Positions 36,188 through 47,372 of a stretch of DNA of 64,000 nt are shown piece by piece. The stretch comes from Alphaproteobacteria bacterium (GTDB lineage Bacteria > Pseudomonadota > Alphaproteobacteria > Rhizobiales > Rhizobiaceae). Position numbers and translations under genes: made by a program. The stretch is taken from contig JANSYK010000002.1 in NCBI GenBank assembly GCA_024742485.1, positions 1,736,001 to 1,800,000 on the forward strand, given 5' to 3'. A model generated the notes under the pieces. That model made no database searches. It was not told the origin of the DNA and saw nothing but the letters and a program-made list of their open reading frames with translations. Every line of letters begins with the position of its first letter. Position 1 is the first letter of the stretch.

Positions 36188-36286
36188 GGTCTCCTCCATC
36201 GCAAATCATCATTGTCGATGGAACACGAACCGGCACATTGAGGCAGGTCAATTGGCGCTTTGTATCACATGAATCTTCGTGATGCG

Positions 36287-36305
36287 CCGGAAAGACCGTT
36301 TCCGG
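36287..36305. repeat. Short inverted repeat between the small protein and the AraC gene
   Basis: Arms CCGGAAA and TTTCCGG flank GACCG. The position, downstream of the AraC gene and upstream of the small gene (both on the minus strand), allows a weak terminator or a protein site. No T-run follows on the minus strand. Confidence 0.35.
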
Positions 36306-36434
36306 TCAGGACGTCCCAGACCCCAGTGTCCTCGGCGTCGGTGCTCCGGTTTCCGATGATATGAATTTAGGGTCGCGAGGCCGATTTTGCCAGTTTGGCG
36401 ACAGATTGCCTCGTGATTGTGCCTGTTGGCCTGT

Positions 36435-37370
36435 TCAGGGCGCAATTTTGGATCGGCGATATGAACCCGGTCCTATTCCGTAAGTCTGTTTGAAACGGCG
36501 CGAAAAAGACGGTGTCGAAGCATAGCCGCATCTGTTGGCGATCTCGCTCATGTCGAGCGCTGAATGGCTGAGCAGTGAGCGCGCCTTGATAAGTCGCCAG
36601 CGCGTCAGATAGTCCACCGGTGGAATGCCCACGCCTGATGCAAATTTGCGGGCGAAGCGGGCACGGGACATACCTGCTTCAGCCGCCAGGCTGGCAACGG
36701 TCCATGGTTCGTCCAAACGCGTGTGGATGGCATTCAGCGCCTTGGTCAGATGGATATCGGAAAGGGCTGCGATAAAGCCGTTGCCGGATCCGCCGTGATG
36801 GGATGTCATTTGGCGGACGGTCTGGATGAACAGTATCTCAAGCATTCGGGCCAGAATTCCGCTTGTGCCCTGTGTGTCGAGGTCAGCCTCGAGGGCGAGC
36901 AGCCGCATCGCGGCTGCGGTCCAGGGTTCACGTCCCAGATCCGCTGGTCGTACGATTATCAGGTTGGGGAGGTTTGCCAGCACCGGGTGGTCGACGGATT
37001 GATCGAAGCTGCAAAACCCGCACAACAGGCGGGTTTGGCGGTCGCCATTCCCATAGGTCAGCACCCCGTCGGCCAGATCACCTTCGGCAAGGATTTCGGC
37101 AAGCGTTTTGCCAATCGATTCCGGATTTGATGCCAGGGTCTGCTTCACTCCATTCGGAATGATTGCGAGGTCGCCTTCTTGTATCTTCGACGTCGGGCTG
37201 TTTGGTACGGTGACATGGCATCGACCCTGACGAACCAGATGGAATCGTATGCATCGATGTTCCTCGGGAATTTCGATCGAAAAATCACCACGCAGATCTG
37301 CCCGGAAATACAGATCGCCGCTGATCCTGAGAGTCGAGAAAACATCAGAAATTATGTCAGTATTGCGCAT
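36435..37370 (-). CDS. AraC-family regulator with cupin-type N-terminus (RclR-like)
   Basis: A 311-residue protein with an N-terminal cupin sensing domain (RFHLVRQGRCHVTVP, then LLCGFCSFDQ) and two C-terminal HTHs (WTVASLAAEAGMSRARFARK and SEIANRCGYASTPSFSRRF). Cupin_6 AraC proteins include the reactive-chlorine sensor RclR. A cysteine-containing CGFC segment here could be redox-active, but this is speculative. Start ATG 37370 after AGAAGAT; upstream in-frame codons do not fit the domain. Confidence 0.88.
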   Translation of the reverse strand: MRNTDIISDVFSTLRISGDLYFRADLRGDFSIEIPEEHRCIRFHLVRQGRCHVTVPNSPTSKIQEGDLAIIPNGVKQTLASNPESIGKTLAEILAEGDLADGVLTYGNGDRQTRLLCGFCSFDQSVDHPVLANLPNLIIVRPADLGREPWTAAAMRLLALEADLDTQGTSGILARMLEILFIQTVRQMTSHHGGSGNGFIAALSDIHLTKALNAIHTRLDEPWTVASLAAEAGMSRARFARKFASGVGIPPVDYLTRWRLIKARSLLSHSALDMSEIANRCGYASTPSFSRRFKQTYGIGPGSYRRSKIAP

Positions 37371-37467
37371 ATCTTCTAGAACTTGAGACGATCTGATAAA
37401 AAATAAGCATGATTGAAGAGTGATCGTTGTGATTGTTCGTGTCAACAATTGCGCCTGCCGAATTGTG

Positions 37468-37534
37468 TCACGTTTTGTCGGAAACGGGACAACGGTGTCG
37501 GCCTTTCACTTTGTTGATGCATTCAGGTTTGCCG
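37468..37534 (+). repeat. 67-base repeat, copy B
   Basis: The direct-orientation partner of copy A at 35931-35998, sharing AACGGGACAACGGTGTCGGC and TTGATGCATTCAGG among other stretches. It lies 50 bases before the LysE-type gene. The two copies enclose the small protein and AraC genes in inverted orientation. Confidence 0.8.
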
Positions 37535-37584
37535 GTTCCGTCAAAGCCTGAATTGCTCCCAATCAACCGGGATGGTCTGTTTTC

Positions 37585-38196
37585 ATGACGCTGGATAAAG
37601 TTCTCGCTCTCATGGGCTTTGCTTTTGTCATGTCTGTCTCCCCGGGGCCAGCGAACCTCCTGTTGCTGGTTTCGGGGGCCAATTTCGGCTTTCGCCGTTC
37701 CCTTCCACTGATGTTCGGTATTGGTACGGGATTCCTGACCATGGTCTTGTGTGTCGGAGTTGGACTGGGCGGCTTGTTTCGAACTTGGCCGGTCATCGAG
37801 ACAACGATGAAGCTGATCTGTACCGCGTATGTCCTTTGGCTGGCGCTGAAGATTGCACGCAGCCGAACCCTCGGCGCTGCCGACGGCAAGGCAGTGTCGA
37901 CACCAATATCCTTTGTTCAAGCGGCCCTGTTTCAAGTGCTGAACCCAAAGGCCTGGGCGGTCGCATTGATCGTCACCGTTTCCTACACGGATCCGAACGA
38001 TCACATGCGCAGCCTGCTCACGACGATTCTGCTCTTTGCGGTGGTCAACCTGCCGTCCATCAGCCTCTGGGCGATTTCCGGGAACCTGCTTCAAACCACC
38101 CTGCAGCAGGGTCGAAGATTGGCGGTCTTCAATATTGTGATGTCGCTACTGCTCGTCGGGTCGATGATTCCCGTACTGGCGGGCTCGGCCGGCTGA
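37585..38196 (+). CDS. LysE/RhtB-family exporter
   Basis: A 203-residue membrane protein with about six helices and the family motif SVSPGPANLLLLVSG near residues 17-31, plus FQVLNPKAWAVAL. LysE/RhtB proteins export amino acids or related metabolites. The upstream repeat copy B and the AraC gene, which reads away from it, may take part in control. It is convergent with xdhC, 5 bases apart. Confidence 0.9.
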   Translation: MTLDKVLALMGFAFVMSVSPGPANLLLLVSGANFGFRRSLPLMFGIGTGFLTMVLCVGVGLGGLFRTWPVIETTMKLICTAYVLWLALKIARSRTLGAADGKAVSTPISFVQAALFQVLNPKAWAVALIVTVSYTDPNDHMRSLLTTILLFAVVNLPSISLWAISGNLLQTTLQQGRRLAVFNIVMSLLLVGSMIPVLAGSAG

Positions 38197-38201
38197 GAAT
38201 T

Positions 38202-39011
38202 TCAGGCAGAGGCGACCGCTGTCATGATCTCGGCTGCGGCCAGCGCCGCAATCACCTCGGGTCTCTTGTCCCTGACGGTGCTGCCACCGATCGGACAGAC
38301 AAGCCGCTCAAGGTTCTGACGCTCTCCGCCCGCTTCCTTGGTATACCAGCTCGCAAAACTGGCGCGCTTCGTTTTCGATCCGATCATGCCGACATAGGCC
38401 GCATCCGGGCGGGCGAGGGCGGTCTGGACGATCAGGAAATCGAGAGCATGATCATGGGTCAGAACCACATAGGCGGAACCGTTTTTTGCGGTTTTGATCA
38501 GCGTTTCCGGCATCGCGACAAGCCGTTTGTCGACATCGGCCGTGGCTTTGGCCAGCTCGTCCGCGCGGGTTTCGACAAGCACGGTCGTGAGCGGTAAGGG
38601 GCTGAGGGCCCGGGCCAGCGCCTTGCCGACATGGCCCGCACCAAAAACGTAGGCTTCCGGCAGCATCGCATCCTGTTGACGGCGCTCCGAGACCAGGGCA
38701 AGGGCCGTTGTGTCGTCCATCCGCCGAAGGGTCAGGGCAACATTGCCACCGCAGCATTGTCCGATTTCAGGTCCCAAGGGGACCGTCATGGTTCCACTGG
38801 AGTCGCCGGTGGCAAGCAGGGACCGCGCCTCGTCAATGGCCATCATTTCGAGCCGGCCGCCGCCGATTGTCCCAAAAATATCATCGGACGAAACGAGCAT
38901 CCATGTACCGGCCTCGCGCGGGGTTGAGCCGCGAGCCGTGGAAACCTCGATTTTGATGGTCGCATCCGCTGGTTTCAGAAAACGCGACAATTGTGCGGCG
39001 CGCGGTGCCAT
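38202..39011 (-). CDS. xdhC: XdhC, xanthine dehydrogenase maturation factor
   Basis: A 269-residue protein with the XdhC/CoxI N-terminal block (STARGSTPREAGTWMLV), the cysteine pair GQCCGGNV and a C-terminal Rossmann motif VFGAGHVGKALARAL. XdhC sulfurates and inserts the molybdenum cofactor into XdhB. It is the last gene of xdhABC, 7 bases after xdhB. Confidence 0.95.
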   Translation of the reverse strand: MAPRAAQLSRFLKPADATIKIEVSTARGSTPREAGTWMLVSSDDIFGTIGGGRLEMMAIDEARSLLATGDSSGTMTVPLGPEIGQCCGGNVALTLRRMDDTTALALVSERRQQDAMLPEAYVFGAGHVGKALARALSPLPLTTVLVETRADELAKATADVDKRLVAMPETLIKTAKNGSAYVVLTHDHALDFLIVQTALARPDAAYVGMIGSKTKRASFASWYTKEAGGERQNLERLVCPIGGSTVRDKRPEVIAALAAAEIMTAVASA

Positions 39012-39018
39012 TGCCGGA

Positions 39019-41346
39019 TCAGGCCTTCCTCATTCGCTCAACCGCCATCAGAATGCACTCCGGTGTTGCGGGTGCGTCCAGTCTCGGGCACTGGCGGTAA
39101 TCTGCAACACTCGCAACGGCCATGGACAGCGCTTCCAGGACCGAATTGGCCAGCATGAAGGGTGGCTCCCCGACCGCCTTGGATCGGCGTATGGTTCGCT
39201 CCTTGTTGGTCGACCATTGGGCAAGCTCCACATTGAAGATCGCCGGTTTGTCGGATGCGACGGGAATCTTGTAGGTCGAGGGCGCATGGGTCCGCAGGCG
39301 GCCATTATCATCCCACCAGAGCTCCTCGGTGGTCAACCAGCCCATGCCCTGTACAAATCCACCCTGAATCTGTCCGAGATCTATCGCCGGGTTCAGGGAA
39401 CTGCCGACATCGTGCAGGATATCGACGCGGTCGACATGATACTCGCCGGTCAGTGTATCGATGGTCACCTCGGATACCGAGGCGCCATAGGCATAATAGA
39501 AAAACGGTCGACCTTGCCCCTTGCTACGATCCCAATGAATTTTCGGCGTCTTGTAGAAGCCGGCCGCTGACAGTTGCACCCGGGCGAAATAGGCTTTCTT
39601 GATGAAATCCGGAAACGCAATGAGCTGATTGCCGACCTGCACATGATTGGGCACGAAACTGACTTGCTCTTCCGGCACACCGTAATGTTCGCTGGCAAAT
39701 GTGATCAGGCGGGTCTTGATCTGCTCGGCGGCGTTGGCAGCAGCCATGCCATTGAGGTCGGTGCCCGAGGAAGCCGCGGTGGCCGAAGTATTGGGGACTT
39801 TGCCCGTTGTGGTCGCGGTGATACGGATGGTCTCCAGATCGACCTGGAATTCGTCCGCCAGCACCTGGGCAACCTTGGTGTTGAGACCCTGGCCCATTTC
39901 GGTGCCGCCGTGATTGAGGTGAATCGATCCGTCCTGGTAGACATGCACCAGAGCGCCGGCTTGGTTGTACCAGGTGGCGGTGAAGGAGATTCCGAATTTG
40001 ACGGGCGTCAGTGATATGCCCTTGCGCAGCACCGGGGCTTCCGAGTTGTGCGCGATGATGTCCTTGCGGCGGTTCTGATAATCCGTGGAGCTTTCCAGCT
40101 CATCGACGATGCGGGCAATGATGTTGTCCTCCACCAATTGATGGTAGGGGGTGACATTGCGATCCTCATGGCCATAGAAATTGGCTTTGCGAATATCGAG
40201 CGGATCCTTGCCGAGCGCATAGGCGATCTCCTCGATCATCCGCTCGCCGCCCAGCATGCCCTGGGGGCCGCCAAAGCCGCGAAATGCCGTGTTGGAAACC
40301 GTATCCGTTTTCATGGGCCTGGAGGACAGGCGCACATTCGGCAAAAAATAACAATTGTCTGCATGGAACAGAGCCCGGTCGGTGACGGGTCCCGAAAGGT
40401 CGGAGGAAAACCCGCATCGGGCTGCAAAAACCGCGTCCACCGCCTCGATCCGACCGTCATCATCATAGGCAAGGTCGTATTTGACATGAAAGTCGTGGCG
40501 CTTCCCGGTTGCAATCATGTCGTCGTCACGATCCGGTCGAATTTTGACCGCCCGGTTGAACCGTTTCGCCGCGATTGCGGCGATTGCGGCAAACTGGTTG
40601 CCCTGTGTTTCCTTGCCGCCGAACCCGCCGCCCATTCGCCGGGTAAAAACCGTCACGGCGTTTGAGACGGTGCCCAGTGCGTGCGCAACCATATGCTGCA
40701 CTTCGCTGGGGTGTTGGGTGGAGGAATAGACGGCAACCTCGTCATCCTCGCCGGGAACGGCCATGGCGATGTGGCCCTCAAGATAGAAGTGATCCTGGCC
40801 ACCAATCCGCATCTCACCGGTCAACCGGTTGGTTGCACCCTTTAATGCGGCCTCCACATCTCCATTGCGAAGCGTCAGCGGATCGGTGACATGCGGATAA
40901 TCGGCGTCCATTGCGTCGACGACATCCGCGTGGTGTTGATGGTCTTCATAGTCGACCTTGGCCAGAAGGGTTGCCCTGCGCGCCGCGTCTCGGGTTTCGG
41001 CGATGACGGCAAAAATAGGCTGTCCGTAAAACGCACTGTGACCATCGGCCAGAACCGGCTCATCATGGCGAGCACTCGGGCTGATGTCGTTTTCGCCGGG
41101 AATATCCGCGGCCGTCAGAACCCCCACGACGCCCGGCGCAGCGCGGACGGCTTCCAGATCCATCGATTTGATCGTTGCAAGGGCCCGCTCGGACAGACCG
41201 AGATAGGCATGCAACGTTCCGACGGGCTCGTTGATGTCATCGATGTATTCCGCCGAGCCCGTGACATGCTTATGGGCCGAGTCGTGTTGTCGGGGCGTGT
41301 GGACACCGCCGGATATTTCAACCGAACTGCGCTGTTGAATGGTCAT
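39019..41346 (-). CDS. xdhB: XdhB, xanthine dehydrogenase molybdenum subunit
   Basis: A 775-residue subunit. Molybdopterin-site motifs are visible: GGGFGGKETQGNQ, AFRGFGGPQG, GGTEMGQGLNTKV and the catalytic glutamate in AVGEPPFMLANS. It oxidises hypoxanthine and xanthine to urate together with XdhA. The urate then goes to PuuD (23172-24425). The start lies 3 bases after the xdhA stop. Confidence 0.95.
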   Translation of the reverse strand: MTIQQRSSVEISGGVHTPRQHDSAHKHVTGSAEYIDDINEPVGTLHAYLGLSERALATIKSMDLEAVRAAPGVVGVLTAADIPGENDISPSARHDEPVLADGHSAFYGQPIFAVIAETRDAARRATLLAKVDYEDHQHHADVVDAMDADYPHVTDPLTLRNGDVEAALKGATNRLTGEMRIGGQDHFYLEGHIAMAVPGEDDEVAVYSSTQHPSEVQHMVAHALGTVSNAVTVFTRRMGGGFGGKETQGNQFAAIAAIAAKRFNRAVKIRPDRDDDMIATGKRHDFHVKYDLAYDDDGRIEAVDAVFAARCGFSSDLSGPVTDRALFHADNCYFLPNVRLSSRPMKTDTVSNTAFRGFGGPQGMLGGERMIEEIAYALGKDPLDIRKANFYGHEDRNVTPYHQLVEDNIIARIVDELESSTDYQNRRKDIIAHNSEAPVLRKGISLTPVKFGISFTATWYNQAGALVHVYQDGSIHLNHGGTEMGQGLNTKVAQVLADEFQVDLETIRITATTTGKVPNTSATAASSGTDLNGMAAANAAEQIKTRLITFASEHYGVPEEQVSFVPNHVQVGNQLIAFPDFIKKAYFARVQLSAAGFYKTPKIHWDRSKGQGRPFFYYAYGASVSEVTIDTLTGEYHVDRVDILHDVGSSLNPAIDLGQIQGGFVQGMGWLTTEELWWDDNGRLRTHAPSTYKIPVASDKPAIFNVELAQWSTNKERTIRRSKAVGEPPFMLANSVLEALSMAVASVADYRQCPRLDAPATPECILMAVERMRKA

Positions 41347-41349
41347 GAA

Positions 41350-42831
41350 TCAGACCTCCGCCAGAGCGTTGTCATGGCGCGAAACCTGCACCTTCTCGCC
41401 CTGTGTTTCGAGATGGAATCGCATCAGAAGGTTTTTGCTTGCCAGCATTCTGTACGCAGCCGATGCGCGCCAGTCCGATAGCGGTGTATAGTCGTCGTCG
41501 AACGCCGCCATGGCAGCTTTGACGCTTGCTTCGGTCCACGGCTGACCGATCAGCGCGGTCTCTACCGCAACGGCCCGTTTCGGCGTCGCGGCCATGCCGC
41601 CGAAAGCGATGCGGGCAGTGGACACCGTGCCGGTGTCATCCAGCGCGATGCGGAAAGCACCGCAAACCGCGGAGATGTCTTCGTCACGACGCTTGGAAAT
41701 CTTGTAGGCGGCGAAATCCTCACCCTCCGGCAGTTTCGGGACATGCACGGAGACAACGAACTCGCCCGGCTGCCGGTCCTGCTTGCCATAATCGATGAAG
41801 AAATCTTCCAGCGGCAGTGTCCGGCTGGCGGAGCCCTTGCGCAGGGTCAGGCTGGCACCAAGGGCAATCAGCGGCGGTGGTGTGTCTCCGATGGGCGATC
41901 CGTTGGCTATGTTGCCGCCGATTGTTCCCATGTTGCGCACCTGTGCACCGCCGATACGATCCCAGAACGCGCCCATTGTGGGGTAGTGCCGCGCCATGAT
42001 CGAAAAGGCGTCCGAATAGGTCACACCGGCGCCGAATGTAAAACCTTCCGGGGTTTCTGTGATGGATTGCAGCTCGTTCAGATGGTTGATGAACACCGCT
42101 GGTGCAATGTCCTTCATGTGCTTGGTGACCCAGAGCCCGACATCGGTCGAACCGGCAACGATCGTTGCCTCCGGATGGGCTTCCAGAATAGACGCAAGAT
42201 CGTCCACCGAACCGGGCACGAGCACCTTGCCGCCGGATGTGTCGATATCCACCCGGCTTCCATCACGCCATTGGGCGAGCCTGTCGCGGACAGCCTCATG
42301 GGTCACCACAAGTTTGTCTCCGCCATTGTCCGTATCGCCCATGGCCCGCGCCGCATTCAAGATGGCTTCATAGCCTGTGCAGCGGCACAGATTGCCCTGC
42401 AGGGTCTTTTCGATCAGCGGCGCATCGGCCTTCGGCGTCTCCAGCCAAAGACCGTAGAGCGACATGACGATACCCGGCGTGCAGAATCCACATTGCGAGC
42501 CGTGGTGATCCACCATCGCCTGCTGCACCGGATGAAGGCGGTCATTGAGGCCGCCGAGATGTTCGATCGTGACCACATGGCAGGCGTCGAGCGAACCCAT
42601 GAATCGGATGCAGGCATTGACGCTCTCATAGACAAGGCCGTCGCCGGTCAGACGGCCGACAAGAACCGTGCAGGCACCGCAATCGCCCTCGGCGCAGCCT
42701 TCCTTAGTACCGGTCATGTGGCGTTGCAGGCGCAGATAGTCGAGCAATGTCAGTGCTGGTGGAACATCGCTGAGATGCACGACATCGCCATTGAGGATAA
42801 AGCGTATTTCGCTGCGCACGGCGATGCCCAT
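41350..42831 (-). CDS. xdhA: XdhA, xanthine dehydrogenase iron-sulfur/FAD subunit
   Basis: A 493-residue subunit. Two 2Fe-2S clusters are marked by GCAEGDCGACTVLVG and by CGFCTPGIVMSLYGL with CRCTGYEAIL; an FAD domain follows from about residue 200 (VAGSTDVGLWVTK, GGNIANGSPIGDTPP). Electrons from XdhB pass through it to NAD. Start ATG 42831; the 156-base region upstream (to 42987) is AT-rich and must hold the promoter if the operon is not read through from hutU. Confidence 0.95.
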   Translation of the reverse strand: MGIAVRSEIRFILNGDVVHLSDVPPALTLLDYLRLQRHMTGTKEGCAEGDCGACTVLVGRLTGDGLVYESVNACIRFMGSLDACHVVTIEHLGGLNDRLHPVQQAMVDHHGSQCGFCTPGIVMSLYGLWLETPKADAPLIEKTLQGNLCRCTGYEAILNAARAMGDTDNGGDKLVVTHEAVRDRLAQWRDGSRVDIDTSGGKVLVPGSVDDLASILEAHPEATIVAGSTDVGLWVTKHMKDIAPAVFINHLNELQSITETPEGFTFGAGVTYSDAFSIMARHYPTMGAFWDRIGGAQVRNMGTIGGNIANGSPIGDTPPPLIALGASLTLRKGSASRTLPLEDFFIDYGKQDRQPGEFVVSVHVPKLPEGEDFAAYKISKRRDEDISAVCGAFRIALDDTGTVSTARIAFGGMAATPKRAVAVETALIGQPWTEASVKAAMAAFDDDYTPLSDWRASAAYRMLASKNLLMRFHLETQGEKVQVSRHDNALAEV

Positions 42832-42987
42832 GGTTCGAACCCCTGCTGAGATTGTTTTTATTCCAATCTATCCTAGCGCGGATTTCCCAAAAAAAACCGG
42901 GGTCGCGGCAAAAAGACTTTCAATTGAATCTTCTAAGTTAGCCTCTCTCGCCAATATTTGATTGAAAATGGTGTGTCTCGGCGAATC

Positions 42988-44663
<1,676 letters not shown>

Positions 44664-44667
<4 letters not shown>

Positions 44668-45020
44668 TGTCCCTTCGGCAGGATCGTATTGACGGTTCGA
44701 TCACCGAGTTCGGTATCGATCCAGATGATGAGGTCGGGTTCGTCGTCGCGGTCGTCAAGCAGCACGTGATAACAGCGCCAGCTGTTGCCGGGCGGCCATG
44801 TGGAGCAATAGCTATCGTTCTGGATTCGCCAGCGTCCGACCGCCCGTCGTCGCCCGTCGTCGAAGTCCGTATGTCCACCGCTTTCGAATGTCTGGCGGGT
44901 TGTTTCGCCGATGGCGATGATGTCAGGCAGCAATGTGGCGATTTCGTCGCCTGTCAGTCGCCGCTCCTGCGCATGGGAGACGGAAGCAAAGAGAACCGCC
45001 GGGATCAACAGCCACCGCAT
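44664..45020 (-). CDS. Unknown exported protein inside the hut operon
   Basis: A 118-residue protein with a signal peptide ([17 protein letters not shown], cleavage before QERR). The mature part has a [20 protein letters not shown] segment whose two cysteines could form a disulfide. I do not recognise a named family; the layout resembles small periplasmic DUF995-like proteins. It starts 1 base after the hutG stop and overlaps hutU, so it is a real operon member. Its link to histidine use is unexplained. Confidence 0.75.
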
Positions 45021-45021
45021 G

Positions 45022-45828
45022 TCACGCTCCGTGAACGCGGGCGAAAGCCCATGATTCGATGGCCGTCAGAATGGCTCCGAGAGAGCCACGCAGATGATCG
45101 GCCTTTTGCGGGTCGAGATCGAAGGGCGGGGCCTCCGCTGCCAGATGTGAACGCTGGGACAGCTCCATCTGGATAGCATGGATGTTCTCGTCCGGCTGGC
45201 CGTAGTGGCGGGTGGTCCAGCCGCCCTTGAAGCGGCCATTGACGATACTCGAATATCCGTCGGCTTCCGCGCACAACGCGGCCACAATGGATTCCAGTTC
45301 CGCTGCGCAGGTGGTGCCTTCGTTGGTGCCGATATTGAAGTCCGGCAATGTTCCCTCGAAGAGAAAGGGGATATTCGAGCGGATCGAATGACAATCATAA
45401 AGCACGGCAATGCCATGCCGGGACCGAACGCGGTCAAGTTCAGCCCTGAGCGCGGCATGATAGGGCGTGTGAAATGATGCAAGCCGGCGCCGTATCTCAA
45501 CCTCGTCCGGCTGCTTGCCATCACGATAGATCGGCTTGTTGTCGAAATCGGTGACCGGACAAAGACCCGTCGTGTTCTGGCCCGGATAAAGGCTGACACC
45601 TGCGGGGTCGCGATTGGCATCAATGACATAACGGTGGAACGTCGCCCGCACGGTCGTCGCATGGGGCAAAAGACCGGCATAGAGTGTGTGGATATTCCAG
45701 TCCGTATCGGCGAATGCGTGGCCGGTCTCGTTCAGGTCGGCCAGGACGGAATCGGGGACAAACAAGCCCGTATGTGGAAGCCCCAGCACGACCGGGCCGT
45801 CGCCATGGCGAACCTCAACGGGATTCAT
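45022..45828 (-). CDS. hutG: HutG, N-formylglutamate deformylase
   Basis: A 268-residue metallohydrolase of the N-formylglutamate amidohydrolase family: [10 protein letters not shown] near residues 17-26, [20 protein letters not shown] and LYDCHSIRS. It yields glutamate and formate from the product of HutF (48642-50027), so the five-step route is complete. The ATG overlaps the hutH stop. Confidence 0.95.
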   Translation of the reverse strand: MNPVEVRHGDGPVVLGLPHTGLFVPDSVLADLNETGHAFADTDWNIHTLYAGLLPHATTVRATFHRYVIDANRDPAGVSLYPGQNTTGLCPVTDFDNKPIYRDGKQPDEVEIRRRLASFHTPYHAALRAELDRVRSRHGIAVLYDCHSIRSNIPFLFEGTLPDFNIGTNEGTTCAAELESIVAALCAEADGYSSIVNGRFKGGWTTRHYGQPDENIHAIQMELSQRSHLAAEAPPFDLDPQKADHLRGSLGAILTAIESWAFARVHGA

Positions 45829-47372
45829 GCCGTTGCTCCAAGATGCACATGTTCAGCAACACCGCTGTGTTGAACCAACACCCCTGAGCGGACCAGAGTG
45901 CCCGCACCGGCAAGATCATTTGCAAGAAAGCGGTCCTCCTTCAGCGACGGCACGTCGGCACGCAACCGGTCGATAATCCGCTGGAGGGTATCGCTGGTGC
46001 GAAGCGGGGCGCGAAATTCGATGCCTTGTGCAGCGCAGAGCAGTTCCACGGCGATGATGTTGGACAGGTTTTCAACCATGCGCTCCAGCCGCCGGGCACC
46101 GTGAGCGGCCATTGAGACATGGTCCTCCTGATTGGCACTGGTGGGCGTGGAATCCGTGCTGCACGGATTGGCCAGATGTTTGTTTTCGCTCATCAATGCG
46201 GCAGTGGTAACCTCGGCGATCATGTAGCCTGAATTGAGGCCGGGTTCGGGTGTCAGGAAGGTCGGCAGATCATAGTTGAGGGCCGGGTCCACCATCAGTG
46301 CGACCCGGCGCTGGGCAATGGCGCCGATCTCGGCGATCGCCAGGGCGATCTGGTCGGCAGCGAAGGCAACCGGTTCGGCATGAAAATTTCCACCCGAAAC
46401 GATGTCACCGGTATCAACGATGACCAGCGGATTATCGGTGACCGCATTGGCCTCGATTTCCAGGGTTGTCGCAGCCTGGCGCAGCAGGTCGAGGCAGGCG
46501 CCGGTGACCTGGGCCTGACAACGGATGCAATAGGGGTCCTGAACCCGTTCATCGTCTTCACGGTGGCTTTCGCGGATTTGCGATCCTTCCATCATTGCCC
46601 GAATGGCGGCGGCCGCTTCGATCTGCCCGCGATGACCGCGAAGCGCGTGAATCTCCGGGCGGGTGGGTGCGGTCGAGCCCATGATCGCATCTTTGGTAAG
46701 GGCGCTTGCAACCAGGGCAGACTGCGCGCAGCGCCAGGTTTCAAAGAGCCCTGCAAGTGCATAAGCGGTTGAAAACTGGGTGCCGTTGATGAATGCCAGT
46801 CCCTCCTTGGGCCCAAGGGCGATCGGCTGCAACCCGGCGGCTTCCAGCGCATCGCGGCCCGGCAATTGATTACCCCGATAGTTGGCGGAGCCTTCGCCGA
46901 TAATGACCGCGGTCATATGCGCCAATGGCGCCAGATCGCCCGAGGCGCCGACCGAACCCTGTGAGGGCACAACCGGGGTGACGCCGCGCTCCAGCATCTG
47001 TTCCAGCAATTCGATCAGCGACCAGCGAACACCCGATGCGCCTCGGCACAGGGACAGCAGCTTGAGGATCATCATGTAGCGCACAATGCGCTCCGGCACG
47101 GCAGGGCCGACACCGCAGCTGTGTGACAGGATGAGATTGCGCTGCAGCGTTGCCGTGTCGTCCGGCTTGATCTTGATGCTGGCCAGTTTGCCGAAACCGG
47201 TATTGACGCCGTAAATGGCCTCGTCACCCATTGACGCCGAGGCGATCAGATTTGCGGCGGCGTCGACACCGGCTTTGCAAGACCGATCGACTGTGACGGC
47301 CAGATCGTTCCAGTAAATGTCCTGCAGCTCATCCAGTGACACATTGCCGGGCCGGACCGTGATCGTTGTCAT
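45825..47372 (-). CDS. hutH: HutH, histidine ammonia-lyase
   Basis: A 515-residue enzyme with the MIO-cofactor tripeptide Ala-Ser-Gly in [15 protein letters not shown] near residue 143. [13 protein letters not shown] and [18 protein letters not shown] are also conserved. It deaminates histidine to urocanate. Start ATG 47372 overlaps the hutI stop (ATGA). The frame is open for another 567 bases upstream inside hutI, but that part is not related to the enzyme. Confidence 0.96.
   Translation of the reverse strand: MTTITVRPGNVSLDELQDIYWNDLAVTVDRSCKAGVDAAANLIASASMGDEAIYGVNTGFGKLASIKIKPDDTATLQRNLILSHSCGVGPAVPERIVRYMMILKLLSLCRGASGVRWSLIELLEQMLERGVTPVVPSQGSVGASGDLAPLAHMTAVIIGEGSANYRGNQLPGRDALEAAGLQPIALGPKEGLAFINGTQFSTAYALAGLFETWRCAQSALVASALTKDAIMGSTAPTRPEIHALRGHRGQIEAAAAIRAMMEGSQIRESHREDDERVQDPYCIRCQAQVTGACLDLLRQAATTLEIEANAVTDNPLVIVDTGDIVSGGNFHAEPVAFAADQIALAIAEIGAIAQRRVALMVDPALNYDLPTFLTPEPGLNSGYMIAEVTTAALMSENKHLANPCSTDSTPTSANQEDHVSMAAHGARRLERMVENLSNIIAVELLCAAQGIEFRAPLRTSDTLQRIIDRLRADVPSLKEDRFLANDLAGAGTLVRSGVLVQHSGVAEHVHLGATA

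Noticed and set aside
42825-42845. GGTTCGAACCCC, a tRNA T-loop-like string
   Set aside because: No acceptor stem, D or anticodon arms can be folded around it, and it lies at the xdhA start.
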